DNA from: Microbacterium testaceum StLB037
Lineage (GTDB): Bacteria > Actinomycetota > Actinomycetes > Actinomycetales > Microbacteriaceae
Reading direction: 5' to 3'
Assembly: GCF_008763945.1 (NCBI RefSeq)
Contig: NZ_VTQH01000003.1
Coordinates: forward strand, 310,001 to 374,000
Length of the DNA stretch: 64,000 bases
Under the pieces are notes generated by a model. It did not search any database, was not told the DNA's origin, and saw nothing but the letters and a program-made list of their open reading frames with translations. A program made the position numbers and the translations under genes. The first letter of the stretch is position 1; the number at the start of each line of letters is the position of its first letter. Shown piece by piece: positions 17,288 to 24,654 of this stretch.

Positions 17288-17770
17288 TCAGGCGTCGTCG
17301 GGGTCGGGCAGGCTCTGCGCGACCTTGCTCGAGGCCGCCGAGTCGCGGCCGACGCCCGGCTGGAACGCGGCGATGGGGTCGTCGCCGCCGACGTGCGGTT
17401 CTCCGCCGTCATCGGATCGCGGCGGCGACGCGGGGGTGCGGACGGCCTCGTCCTGCGCGTCGTCGTGCGACGCGTGCTCGGGGCGACCGGTGTCCTCGGT
17501 GTGACGCGAGGTCGATCCGTTCTCGCCCCGGGCGTCGTCGGTTCCGCGCTCGGTCAGCCCGTCGGCGGCACGCGTGCCGACACCGGGGAGGTCGTTCTGG
17601 CTCGAGATGCCCTGGATGCGGGCCTCGTCGTCGGGGTCGACGCGGGCGGTGCCCACGGCGCCGGAGTCGGCTCCGGCGGCACCGGCGGGTACCTCCGCGG
17701 CCGCGCCGTCGGATTCGGGGACGAGGTTCTCTTCGTCGGCTCCGGGGAGCCGGTCGGCGGGGGTGTCCAT
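17288..17770 (-). CDS. Disordered acidic protein, unknown function
   Basis: ATG 17770 has GGAAGGA 5 bases upstream and gives 160 residues; the frame is open further upstream but crosses the promoter. The protein is Asp/Glu/Gly/Ala-rich with no hydrophobic segment and no Cys. Short recognisable pieces are MDTPADRLPGADEENLVPE, RIQGISSQNDLPGVG and GDDPIAAFQPG. Proteins of this kind occur in Microbacterium next to stress genes; I infer a hydrophilin-like protective role, but nothing shows it directly. The promoter is a CAA-box copy. Confidence 0.6.
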   Translation of the reverse strand: MDTPADRLPGADEENLVPESDGAAAEVPAGAAGADSGAVGTARVDPDDEARIQGISSQNDLPGVGTRAADGLTERGTDDARGENGSTSRHTEDTGRPEHASHDDAQDEAVRTPASPPRSDDGGEPHVGGDDPIAAFQPGVGRDSAASSKVAQSLPDPDDA

Positions 17771-17796
17771 GGTGTTCCTTCCGTGGGTGTGCCGCC

Positions 17797-17833
17797 ACGC
17801 TAGGCGCGAGCCGACCTCTGTCGGACGGGGTTG
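17797..17833 (-). promoter_or_regulatory. CAA-box promoter of the acidic protein gene
   Basis: On the minus strand, GTCAACCC includes CAACCC (17833-17828), then 25 nt, then TAGCGT (17802-17797), 26 bases before the ATG. Confidence 0.55.
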
Positions 17834-17895
17834 ACGCGGCCCGCGATGTCGGAAGCGCTGGCTAGGCTCGAACCACGCTTCGAAAGGAAACCGCA

Positions 17896-18888
17896 ATGCA
17901 GCAGCGCCCTCTCTCCCGTACCGGCCGCGAGGTCTCGGCGATCGGCCTCGGCACCTGGCAGCTCGGTGCCGACTGGGGAGACGTCAGCGAAGACGACGCC
18001 CGTGCCGTGCTGACGGCGTCGGCCGACGCCGGCGTCACGCTCTTCGACACCGCCGACGTCTACGGCGACGGCCGGTCGGAGCAGATCATCGGGCGATTCC
18101 TGAAGGGTCGGGATGCCGACGACATCACCGTGGCGACCAAGATGGGCCGCCGCGAAGACCAGGTGCCCGAGAACTACGTCATGGAGAACTTCCGCGGCTG
18201 GCTCGACCGCTCGCGGCGTCTGCTCGACACCGAGACGCTCGACCTCGTCCAGCTGCACTGCCCGCCGTCGGCCGTCATCGACGACGACGCGACGTGGGAC
18301 GCCCTCGACCAGTTGGTCTCGGAGGGCGTAATCGCGGCGTACGGCGCCTCGGTCGAGACGATGGATCAGGCCCTGTCGGCGCTGCGACGCCCGAACCTGA
18401 CGAACCTGCAGATCATCTTCAACCCGTTCCGCCTGAAGCCCCTCGACGAGGTGCTGCCGCTCGCGGCCGAGAAGAACGTCGCGGTCTTCGCCCGTGTGCC
18501 GCTGGCCAGCGGCCTGCTCTCGGGCACGTACACCCGTGCCACGACGTTCGAAGAGAACGACCACCGCACGTACAACCGCAACGGAGAGGCCTTCGACAAG
18601 GGCGAGACGTTCTCGGGCGTGCCCTTCGACGAGGGCGTGGCCGCGGCCGACGAGCTCAAGGCCTCGCTGCCCGAGGGCGTGTCGCTTCCGGCTGCCACCC
18701 TCGCGTGGATCGCCTCGCGCGAGGGCATCACCTCGGTCATTCCGGGCGCACGCTCGGTCGAGCAGGCGACGGCCAACGCGCAGGCGGCGGAGCTGCTCGG
18801 GGGAGGCTTCGACCTCGACGCCTTCGACGCGCTGGTGCGCGACGTGTACGACCGGCGCCTGCGCGCCGAGATCCACCCGCAGTGGTGA
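17896..18888 (+). CDS. Aldo/keto reductase
   Basis: The 330-residue (alpha/beta)8 enzyme reduces aldehydes or ketones with NAD(P)H. Visible features are the N-terminal LSRTGREVSAIGLGTWQLG, catalytic Asp and Tyr in LFDTADVYGDGRSE, Lys in ATKMGRR, His in QLHCPP, and the nucleotide-binding end TSVIPGARSVEQATANAQA. GAAAGGAAA precedes ATG 17896. It is divergent from the acidic protein gene. The substrate is unknown. Confidence 0.93.
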   Translation: MQQRPLSRTGREVSAIGLGTWQLGADWGDVSEDDARAVLTASADAGVTLFDTADVYGDGRSEQIIGRFLKGRDADDITVATKMGRREDQVPENYVMENFRGWLDRSRRLLDTETLDLVQLHCPPSAVIDDDATWDALDQLVSEGVIAAYGASVETMDQALSALRRPNLTNLQIIFNPFRLKPLDEVLPLAAEKNVAVFARVPLASGLLSGTYTRATTFEENDHRTYNRNGEAFDKGETFSGVPFDEGVAAADELKASLPEGVSLPAATLAWIASREGITSVIPGARSVEQATANAQAAELLGGGFDLDAFDALVRDVYDRRLRAEIHPQW

Positions 18889-18895
18889 CCCGCGT

Positions 18896-18944
18896 ATGAC
18901 GAAAGCCGGGCCCGTCCATCACGGACGGGCCCGGCTTTCGTCAT
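18896..18944. terminator. Perfect 22-bp bidirectional terminator
   Basis: Arms 18896-18917 and 18923-18944 are perfectly complementary around a 5-nt loop. Their outer ends read ATGACGAAAG and CTTTCGTCAT, giving A/T-flanked ends in both directions. It separates the convergent aldo/keto reductase and SRPBCC genes. Confidence 0.85.
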
Positions 18945-18954
18945 CGGGAGGACG

Positions 18955-19407
18955 TCAACTGACGTCGCCGCGCCACGCGCCGGACTCGGCACCGCGCGAC
19001 TCGATGTACTCCTTGAAGTTCTCGAGGTCCTTCTTGACCGAGTGGTCGTCGGCGCCGAAGGCGGCACCGAGCTTCTCGAGGACGCCGGTGGGCGCCCAGT
19101 CGATCTGGACCGTCACGCGCGTCTCGTCATCGGAGAGGCGGTGGAAGGTGACGACGCCGGCGTGGTTCTCGTCGCCGCCCACGCTGTTCCAGGCGACGCG
19201 CTCATCGGGGTGCTGCTCGGTGATCTCGGCGTCGAACTCGCGCTCGGCTCCGGCGATCTTGACCTTCCAGTGCGTGAGGGTCTCGCTCTTCTGCGTGATC
19301 GACTCCACGAAGCTCATGAAGTGCGGGAACTCCTCGAACTGCGTCCACTGGTTGTACGCGACGCGCACGGGAACGTTGACGTCGACGGTTTCGATGACCT
19401 GTGCCAT
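18955..19407 (-). CDS. SRPBCC family protein (polyketide cyclase/START-like)
   Basis: ATG 19407 with AGAAGAGGA upstream gives 150 residues. The START-like fold is recognised by VDVNVPVRVAYNQWTQFEEFPHFMSFVESI at the start, the KIAGAEREFDAEITEQHPDERVAW core, and the long C-terminal helix ending VKKDLENFKEYIESRG. Proteins with this YNQWTQFEEFP signature are a common actinobacterial cyclase/dehydrase-like group without an assigned substrate. A weak CAA-box copy lies at 19477-19482. Confidence 0.85.
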   Translation of the reverse strand: MAQVIETVDVNVPVRVAYNQWTQFEEFPHFMSFVESITQKSETLTHWKVKIAGAEREFDAEITEQHPDERVAWNSVGGDENHAGVVTFHRLSDDETRVTVQIDWAPTGVLEKLGAAFGADDHSVKKDLENFKEYIESRGAESGAWRGDVS

Positions 19408-19521
19408 GGTGTCCTCTTCTCGTGTGGCTTCCGGGGCTGTCCCCAGTCTTCGTCCGACACCTCCCACCCGCCCCCGGGGTTGAGGGATCGGCGTTCGTGC
19501 CCTATACGCGGGGGGCTCGCG

Positions 19522-20715
19522 TCACGCCCGTCCGCGCAGGATCAGGTGCCAGTACACCCAGGGCAGTACGCGGCGATCCGCGATCCACGACAGGCGGCGC
19601 TCGCGATACAGCGACCGCCAGAACGGGACGGTCGGCTGCAGCCGGCCCCGCCGGTCGAATTCGGCGAACACGACGGTGCCGCGCGAGACGGTGAACGGGA
19701 CGACGCTGTAGCCGTTGTACTTCGCCGAGGGCGCACGGCCCGCCATCGCCGCCCTCATGTTCTTCACCAGTACTTTCGCCTGCTGTCGGATCGCCCCGCC
19801 CGAGCGCCGCGTCGCGACGGTGGCGGCATCTCCCACCGCCCAGACCTCGGGGTGGCGGGTGTGCTGGAAGGTTTCGGGATCGACGTCGACGAAGCCGTGC
19901 GGATCGTCGGATGCCGCGAGCCCGCTGCCCGCGATCCACTCCGGCGCCCGCTGCGGGGGCACGGCGTGCAGCACGTCGTACGCCAACGTCTCCTCGGCGT
20001 CGCCCCGGCCGATGACGAGCGCGCGGGAGTCGGCATCCACTCGTCTGAGGTCCCGGCTGTAGCGCACCTCGATGCCGTACTCGTCGATCTTGCGGCGCAA
20101 TTCGTCGTCGATCGCGGGGATGCCGAAGGGCACGGGATCCGGGCACACGAACACGACCCGGATCTCGTCGCGCACACCGATCGCCCGCCACCAGTCGCAC
20201 GCGAGGTACATCGGCTTCTGGGCGGCCGCCCCGCACGAGGCGGGCTCCGGCGGCTGGGTGAAGACCACCGTGCCGGAGCGCAGATCGCGCAGGACCGGCG
20301 ACGCCTTCGCGGCGAGGTCGTAGTCGTAGTTCGAGATGCCGGTCGGTGCGGCCATCGCCTCGGGCAGACCCGGGATCTGCTCCCATGCCATGCGCATGCC
20401 GGCACAGACCACCAGCTGGTCGTAGTCGATCCGCCCGCCCGAGACGAGGTGCACGCGGCGGGCGTCGGCATCCACCGTGAACGCCTCGTCGCGCAGCCAC
20501 CGCACGCCCGGTGGGATGACGTCGGCCTGCCGGCGCGCGGCTTCGGACGCCCGGGCCGCGCCCCCCGCGATGTGCGATTGCAGGGGCGCGAAGACGTGCG
20601 TCTCGCGCGGTTCGATCACGGTGATCTCGCCCAGTCGGGCGCGATGCAGCCGCCCGGCGACGGACAGGCCGGCGTTACCGCCGCCGATCACGACGATGCG
20701 GGGGGAGTCGGTCAT
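19522..20715 (-). CDS. SQR-like FAD-dependent oxidoreductase, one catalytic Cys missing
   Basis: The 397-residue two-dinucleotide-binding-domain flavoprotein starts with VVIGGGNAGLSVAGRL (FAD). The SCGAAAQKPMYLACDWW segment corresponds to the active-site Cys region of type II sulfide:quinone oxidoreductase (Cys161 here). The C-terminal YNGYSVVPF aligns with the family's YxGYTSCPL, so the second catalytic Cys is replaced. Ending PWVYWHLILRG also matches SQR. It may therefore not oxidise sulfide by the usual disulfide chemistry. ATG 20715 has GAGAGGA upstream; the promoter is a CAA-box copy. Confidence 0.8.
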   Translation of the reverse strand: MTDSPRIVVIGGGNAGLSVAGRLHRARLGEITVIEPRETHVFAPLQSHIAGGAARASEAARRQADVIPPGVRWLRDEAFTVDADARRVHLVSGGRIDYDQLVVCAGMRMAWEQIPGLPEAMAAPTGISNYDYDLAAKASPVLRDLRSGTVVFTQPPEPASCGAAAQKPMYLACDWWRAIGVRDEIRVVFVCPDPVPFGIPAIDDELRRKIDEYGIEVRYSRDLRRVDADSRALVIGRGDAEETLAYDVLHAVPPQRAPEWIAGSGLAASDDPHGFVDVDPETFQHTRHPEVWAVGDAATVATRRSGGAIRQQAKVLVKNMRAAMAGRAPSAKYNGYSVVPFTVSRGTVVFAEFDRRGRLQPTVPFWRSLYRERRLSWIADRRVLPWVYWHLILRGRA

Positions 20716-20736
20716 GGGGATCCTCTCGTCTCCCCT

Positions 20737-20773
20737 ACGGTGCGTGGCGGCGCGGGCCGACGCCAGCGCCTTG
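20737..20773 (-). promoter_or_regulatory. CAA-box promoter of the SQR-like gene
   Basis: On the minus strand, GTGTCAAGGC includes CAAGGC (20773-20768), then 25 nt, then CACCGT (20742-20737). The ATG is 22 bases beyond the hexamer. Confidence 0.5.
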
Positions 20774-20800
20774 ACACCCGCCGGTTACGTGCCCGACGCG

Positions 20801-21127
20801 TCAGGCGTACGACTCGGGCGGGGCGGCCTCCTCGGCCGGCTCGGGAACGACGTAGAGGCCGGTGGGGGAGTTCGCCGTCGACATGAGGGCTTCGAGCCAC
20901 GCGCGGTTCAGGGCGGGGGGACGGCCCCCGTTGAATTTGAAGACGAGGTTCGCGCGCGGGTGCAACCACACCGAGGTGCGACCGCCTCCCGTGCTGATGT
21001 CGTCCTTCCAGACGAAGTAGAACGGCTCGCCGCGACGCAGCTTGTTTCCGACGACGACCTGCAGGTGCGCGAGGAGGCGGTCCTCGAACTCGTTGCGAAC
21101 GCCGCCCTCGTAGATGAACTTGCCCAC
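20801..21127 (-). CDS. DUF7882 family small protein
   Basis: The GTG at 21127 has GGAGGAA upstream and gives 108 residues. MGKFIYEGGVRNEFEDRLLAHLQVVVGNKLRRGEPF and the FYFVWKDD...VWLHPRANLVFKFNGGRPP segments are hallmarks of a small family found almost only in Microbacteriaceae. It is sometimes annotated as an ATP-dependent DNA ligase, but it lacks any ligase motif and is far too short. The function is unknown. It sits alone between the SQR-like gene and an AraC regulator. Confidence 0.8.
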   Translation of the reverse strand: MGKFIYEGGVRNEFEDRLLAHLQVVVGNKLRRGEPFYFVWKDDISTGGGRTSVWLHPRANLVFKFNGGRPPALNRAWLEALMSTANSPTGLYVVPEPAEEAAPPESYA

Positions 21128-21241
21128 GTGTTCCTCCCGCGGGCGCCCTGCCCGCTCCGCTCTTCACTGTGCATTCGCTGTGTGCCATCGGGCACGGCCC
21201 GGCACTCCGCGCGCAACGACGAGACCGAAGGCGTTACGGCG

Positions 21242-22174
21242 TCAGAACATGCGCGCGACCTGCGCGGGGTTCTGCCCGTAGTGCTCGCGGTGGTAGCGCG
21301 CGAAGCGCGAGGCGCTCGAGAAGCCCCACCGCCGGGCCACCTCGGCGACCGACACCGGGACGCCCGCGCGCAACTCCTCGTGCGCGCCGACCACGCGGAC
21401 CAGGCGCAGGTACTCCATCGGCGTCGTGTCGAGCGCGCGGCGGAACGCGTGCTGGAGCCCGCGGGAGGAGATCCCGGATGCCACGGCGATGTCCTCGAGC
21501 GTGAGGGGTTCCTGCGCGTGCGCCTCGATGTGGGCGATCGCGCGGCGCACGGTGCGCGGGGCGGCCCTGCGCTGGTGCGCGCGTTGCAGGGCGTCGACGT
21601 ACGGGGTGTGGAACGTCGACAGGGTCGTCAGGAGCGCGTGACGTTGCAGCTCGGCCGAGAGGATCGGGTCGTCGTGCGTGGCCTCGAGCGAGGCGGAGAC
21701 GTGAGCGAAGCTGCGCTCCCACTGCGTGGCGGCGGCGCGGTCGCGTGCGGCCGAGTCCAGGCGCCGCAAGACGAGGCGGTCGTCGCCCGAGACGATGCGG
21801 GCGAGGCGCTCGGCATCGCTGCGATCGAACACGAGAGCGCGCACGCGGGCGGCTCCGGTCCAGTGCGCTTCCGCGCCTCCGTCGGCCGCCAGCCACGGGC
21901 GGCGTGGATCGAGCGAGCGCCCCTCCGCCTCGACGCGGATGTCATCGCCGATCATCCGGCACGCCATGATCTGCTCGTCCATGCGGACGGACGAGTGGAC
22001 CGAGGCAGCCAGCTCGTAGGCCACGACCGAGAACCCGGGGAGTTCGACGGAGTTCCACGAGAACGACACCCGCTGCGGGTCCACACGCTCCAGTCGTGCG
22101 CTCGGCACGAAGCGCTGCCAGACGCGCTCGACGTCGTCGATTCCGTGCGAGCGGACCGTCAGCCTGTCAGCCAT
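21242..22174 (-). CDS. AraC family transcriptional regulator (second of three)
   Basis: This is a 310-residue regulator. The N-terminal sensor half starts RSHGIDDVERVWQRFVPSARLERVDP. The C-terminal AraC domain has LTLEDIAVASGISSRGLQHAFRRALDTTPMEYLRLVR and VSVAEVARRWGFSSASRFARYHREHYGQNP. ATG 22174 has GGAAGGA upstream. It shares its plan with the regulators at 10.9 and 37.3 kb. The ligand and targets are unknown. Confidence 0.88.
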   Translation of the reverse strand: MADRLTVRSHGIDDVERVWQRFVPSARLERVDPQRVSFSWNSVELPGFSVVAYELAASVHSSVRMDEQIMACRMIGDDIRVEAEGRSLDPRRPWLAADGGAEAHWTGAARVRALVFDRSDAERLARIVSGDDRLVLRRLDSAARDRAAATQWERSFAHVSASLEATHDDPILSAELQRHALLTTLSTFHTPYVDALQRAHQRRAAPRTVRRAIAHIEAHAQEPLTLEDIAVASGISSRGLQHAFRRALDTTPMEYLRLVRVVGAHEELRAGVPVSVAEVARRWGFSSASRFARYHREHYGQNPAQVARMF

Positions 22175-22332
22175 GGTGTTCCTTCCGCCGCGGCGAGGGG
22201 CGGCATCCCGTGTCTTCCCCGTACGAAGGCGGGGACGTGCGTGTCAAGGGGCGGGGCCGCGGGCGGCGCGCCCCGTTGGATGAGGGGACCGCTGATCCCG
22301 GCGGTGACGTGCGTCCCACGAAAGGACCCCCC

Positions 22333-22674
22333 ATGAGCGACGCTTCGATCGACCCGACCCCCGCCGACGTGGCCGTTGCGGGCGTGCAGCCCCTGCGCGA
22401 CGGTGACACCTCCATCGAGCCCGACCCGACGCTCGACCCCGCGCAGGCGGAGTGGGATGCCACGACGGCCCTCGACGAGGGCGCCGACCCCGACGACATC
22501 AACCCGGCGACCGCGACGGGCGCCGACCCGGCGGAGATCCCCGCCGACGACAGCGACATCCCGCTCGAGGACATCCACCCCGAGTCCACGGGCACCGACT
22601 CGCAGGGCGAGGATCCCGGGGTCGTCGAGCTCGGCGAAGAGGGCCAGGGCGACCTCGCCCCCGAGGACCTCTGA
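22333..22674 (+). CDS. Disordered acidic protein, unknown function
   Basis: ATG 22333 has AAAGGA 6 bases upstream and gives 113 residues. It is extremely acidic (Asp, Glu, Pro, Ala, Gly), with almost no basic residues and no hydrophobic segment. Recognisable short repeats are PDPTLDPAQAEWD, GADPDDINPAT, GADPAEIPADD and EDIHPEST. It looks intrinsically disordered, like the proteins at 11.8 and 17.3 kb. A CAA box (CAAGGG 22245-22250) and TTGGAT lie upstream at the common 25-nt spacing, although the -10 is weak. Confidence 0.6.
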   Translation: MSDASIDPTPADVAVAGVQPLRDGDTSIEPDPTLDPAQAEWDATTALDEGADPDDINPATATGADPAEIPADDSDIPLEDIHPESTGTDSQGEDPGVVELGEEGQGDLAPEDL

Positions 22675-22707
22675 CGCGCGTCGGCGCCCCGCGGGGTGCC
22701 GCGCGTC

Positions 22708-22742
22708 GGTGCCCCGGGTCCGTTCGCGGTGCCCGGGGCACC
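22708..22742 (+). terminator. Hairpin terminator after the acidic protein gene
   Basis: GGTGCCCCGGG (22708-22718) pairs perfectly with CCCGGGGCACC (22732-22742). It lies in the 127 bases between convergent genes. Confidence 0.6.
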
Positions 22743-22801
22743 GTGCTGCGCAGGCCGCGCGCTCTCTCGCGCGCCCCGACGGCGCGCGACGGTGAGCGCC
22801 A

Positions 22802-23854
22802 TCACTCGTCGGTACGGAAGCCGGCGGCCTTGTGGGTGCCGTCGCAGTAGGGCTTGATCGTCGACAGGCCGCAGCGGCACAGCGCGACCGTGCGGCGCAG
22901 CTCGGGGTGGTCTTCCGCGAGGGCTCCGGCGAGGTCGCGGCCGGCGATCTGCTCGTGGACGGCGTCGGCCTCGACGTGTTCGTCGAAGTACGCGCACACG
23001 TCGTCTCCGAAGCCCAGGCGGCGCAGCCCCTCGGCGTAGAGGCGGTTCGGGATCGACGAGGTCATCTCGAACGCTGCCAGGTGCCCCACGATCGCGCCGA
23101 GCAGGCGCCGGTTCAGGCCGAACATCGACATCGTGTTGTGCGAGGCGAGGGTGACGGCCGGCACGTCGTCGAGGTACGCGCCGTAGGCGTCGCTGAGCCC
23201 GGCAGCACGCACGGCCCGGGCGAAGAGCGTCGCGTGCACGCGGTCGGGACGCCCGCCGCCGTACTCGTCGGACTGGATCTCCACGAGCGCCGCCTTCGGG
23301 CGCCCGGTCAGGCGCGGGATGGCCCACGAGTGCGGGTCAGCCTCGCGCAGCGTGTAGATGGTCCGCTGCACGAGGAACTCGTGCGCCTGGTCGAGCGTGG
23401 CCTTGCGCGCGAGGTGGCGCGAGAGGCTCGGGCCCGCGTCGGCGCCGGTGAGGGCGAAGAGCGCGCGCGATACGGCATCCGCGGTGGGGGAGGGGAGTTC
23501 CGGCACCGCGACCGAGCGACGCAGCGACCGCTCGAACGCCGTCTCGATCACCCGGCGGGTGGCGATGAGGGTGGGATCCCACTCGAGGTCGGCGCGGAAC
23601 GCGGGGAAGGCGCCGTAGGCCGAGGCGTATAGGGCGAACAGGGCGAGCTGCAGGTCGTCGTCGCGTTCGATGTCAGGGGATGCCAGGACCGCCGCATCAG
23701 CCAGCGCGGTGTGTCCCGTGGCGGTGCCGTCGACCAGGTGCGCGAGCACCGCGGCGCTGACGGGACCGCGCGGGGTGAACGGCAGCGCGGCGACGTCGAT
23801 GTCGTCGAGGGCGGGTGGCGCGGGGGAAGACAGGGTGGGGGACACGCTCGGCAC
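22802..23854 (-). CDS. Fusion of haem-oxygenase-like di-iron (HDO) domain with a CDGSH iron-sulfur domain
   Basis: About residues 40-310 form a helical iron-containing redox enzyme of the HDO type. The likely metal ligands are in SDEYG and RVHATLF, AAFEM, and the YFDEHVEADAVH helix. The last about 35 residues are a CDGSH motif: CRCGLSTIKPYCDGTH gives the three Cys and one His that hold a 2Fe-2S cluster. The substrate is unknown; the CDGSH unit could supply electrons to the di-iron site. Translation could start at GTG 23854 or at in-frame GTG 23845, which lies six bases after a -10-like box; neither has a ribosome site. Confidence 0.82.
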   Translation of the reverse strand: MPSVSPTLSSPAPPALDDIDVAALPFTPRGPVSAAVLAHLVDGTATGHTALADAAVLASPDIERDDDLQLALFALYASAYGAFPAFRADLEWDPTLIATRRVIETAFERSLRRSVAVPELPSPTADAVSRALFALTGADAGPSLSRHLARKATLDQAHEFLVQRTIYTLREADPHSWAIPRLTGRPKAALVEIQSDEYGGGRPDRVHATLFARAVRAAGLSDAYGAYLDDVPAVTLASHNTMSMFGLNRRLLGAIVGHLAAFEMTSSIPNRLYAEGLRRLGFGDDVCAYFDEHVEADAVHEQIAGRDLAGALAEDHPELRRTVALCRCGLSTIKPYCDGTHKAAGFRTDE

Positions 23855-23905
23855 TGTGCGGCCCGCGCGGCGAAAGCCGAGCCCCTTGACAACCCTCCCG
23901 CCGAC

Positions 23906-23940
23906 GACGAGGGGCGCCCCGCCCCGGGCCGCCCCTCGTC
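23906..23940 (-). terminator. Hairpin terminator after the Hsp20 gene
   Basis: GACGAGGGGCG (23906-23916) pairs with CGCCCCTCGTC (23930-23940), directly after the Hsp20 stop on the minus strand. Confidence 0.65.
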
Positions 23941-23950
23941 CGCTCGCGCC

Positions 23951-24406
23951 TTACTGCTCGATCGGCTGCGGCGTGCTCTCGTGCGCCTCGATGACGCCGT
24001 CGCCGTCGTCGGTCGAGACGGCGATGCGGCGCGGCTTCGCCTTCTCGCTGACCGGGATCATCACGCTCAGCACCCCGTTGCGGTACGCCGCGCTGATGCC
24101 GTCGGTGTCGATGCCCTGACCGAGGTTGAGCTGGCGGACGAACGAGGCGGTCTCGCGCTCGCGGGTGATCCACTTGACGCCCTCGCCCGAGCTGAGCGTG
24201 CGCTCGGCGCGGATCGTGAGCAGCTGGCCGTCGACGTCGATGTCGACCGAGCCGGGGTCGACACCGGGGAGGTCAGCGGCCAGGACGTAGTGGTCGCCGT
24301 CGCGGTAGAGGTCCATCGGCATCCGGCGCGGACCACCGCCGCGGCGGGCGTCGAGGAGCGTCGACGTGAGGCGGTCGAGGTCGCGGAAGGGGTCGTAGGT
24401 GGCCAT
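23951..24406 (-). CDS. Hsp20/alpha-crystallin small heat-shock protein
   Basis: ATG 24406 has AAAAGGAGAA upstream and gives 151 residues, normal for the family. It is an ATP-independent holdase chaperone. The alpha-crystallin domain runs from about residue 32 to 125, with DLYRDGDHYVLAADLPGVDPGSVDIDVDG, the RERETASFVRQLNLGQG segment and the signature AAYRNGVLSVMIPVSEKAKPRRI. The short N-terminus is MATYDPFRDLDRL. A CIRCE and a HAIR operator stand one after the other in its promoter, so both HrcA and HspR probably repress it. Confidence 0.95.
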   Translation of the reverse strand: MATYDPFRDLDRLTSTLLDARRGGGPRRMPMDLYRDGDHYVLAADLPGVDPGSVDIDVDGQLLTIRAERTLSSGEGVKWITRERETASFVRQLNLGQGIDTDGISAAYRNGVLSVMIPVSEKAKPRRIAVSTDDGDGVIEAHESTPQPIEQ

Positions 24407-24459
24407 GGTCGTTCTCCTTTTCGATCGGCCGGGATCTGGCATCCCGGATGTTCTGTGGA

Positions 24460-24480
24460 GTTGAGTCCACTCGACTCAAC
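24460..24480 (-). promoter_or_regulatory. HAIR operator (HspR binding site)
   Basis: GTTGAGT, 7 nt, ACTCAAC is a perfect inverted repeat. It matches the HspR consensus CTTGAGT-N7-ACTCAAG except for the outermost pair, which changes symmetrically. It lies just downstream of the predicted transcription start of the Hsp20 gene. Confidence 0.85.
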
Positions 24481-24487
24481 TGCGACC

Positions 24488-24517
24488 AGATTAGCACTCG
24501 ACCCTCGAGAGTGCCAA
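24488..24517 (-). promoter_or_regulatory. Hsp20 promoter overlapped by a CIRCE operator
   Basis: TTAGCACTC (24491-24499), 9 nt, GAGTGCCAA (24509-24517) is CIRCE with one mismatch to the consensus, so it is a probable HrcA site. On the minus strand TTGGCA (-35, 24517-24512) and TAATCT (-10, 24493-24488) are 18 nt apart, so CIRCE covers the promoter. Confidence 0.85.
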
Positions 24518-24654
24518 GACCCCGGGCGCGCGATTGTGGCGCACGATCCGGCCGCCCACAACCCCCGCGCGCGAAGCGCGGGACGCGACGTTTGGTAGCT
24601 AGCACGCGCCACACCGGTCACCCGACCCTCCCCCCGGCGCGGTGAGGAGAGACG

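Noticed and set aside
20801..21127. ATP-dependent DNA ligase
   Set aside because: The label is sometimes attached to this family, but 108 residues without a KxDG motif cannot be a ligase.
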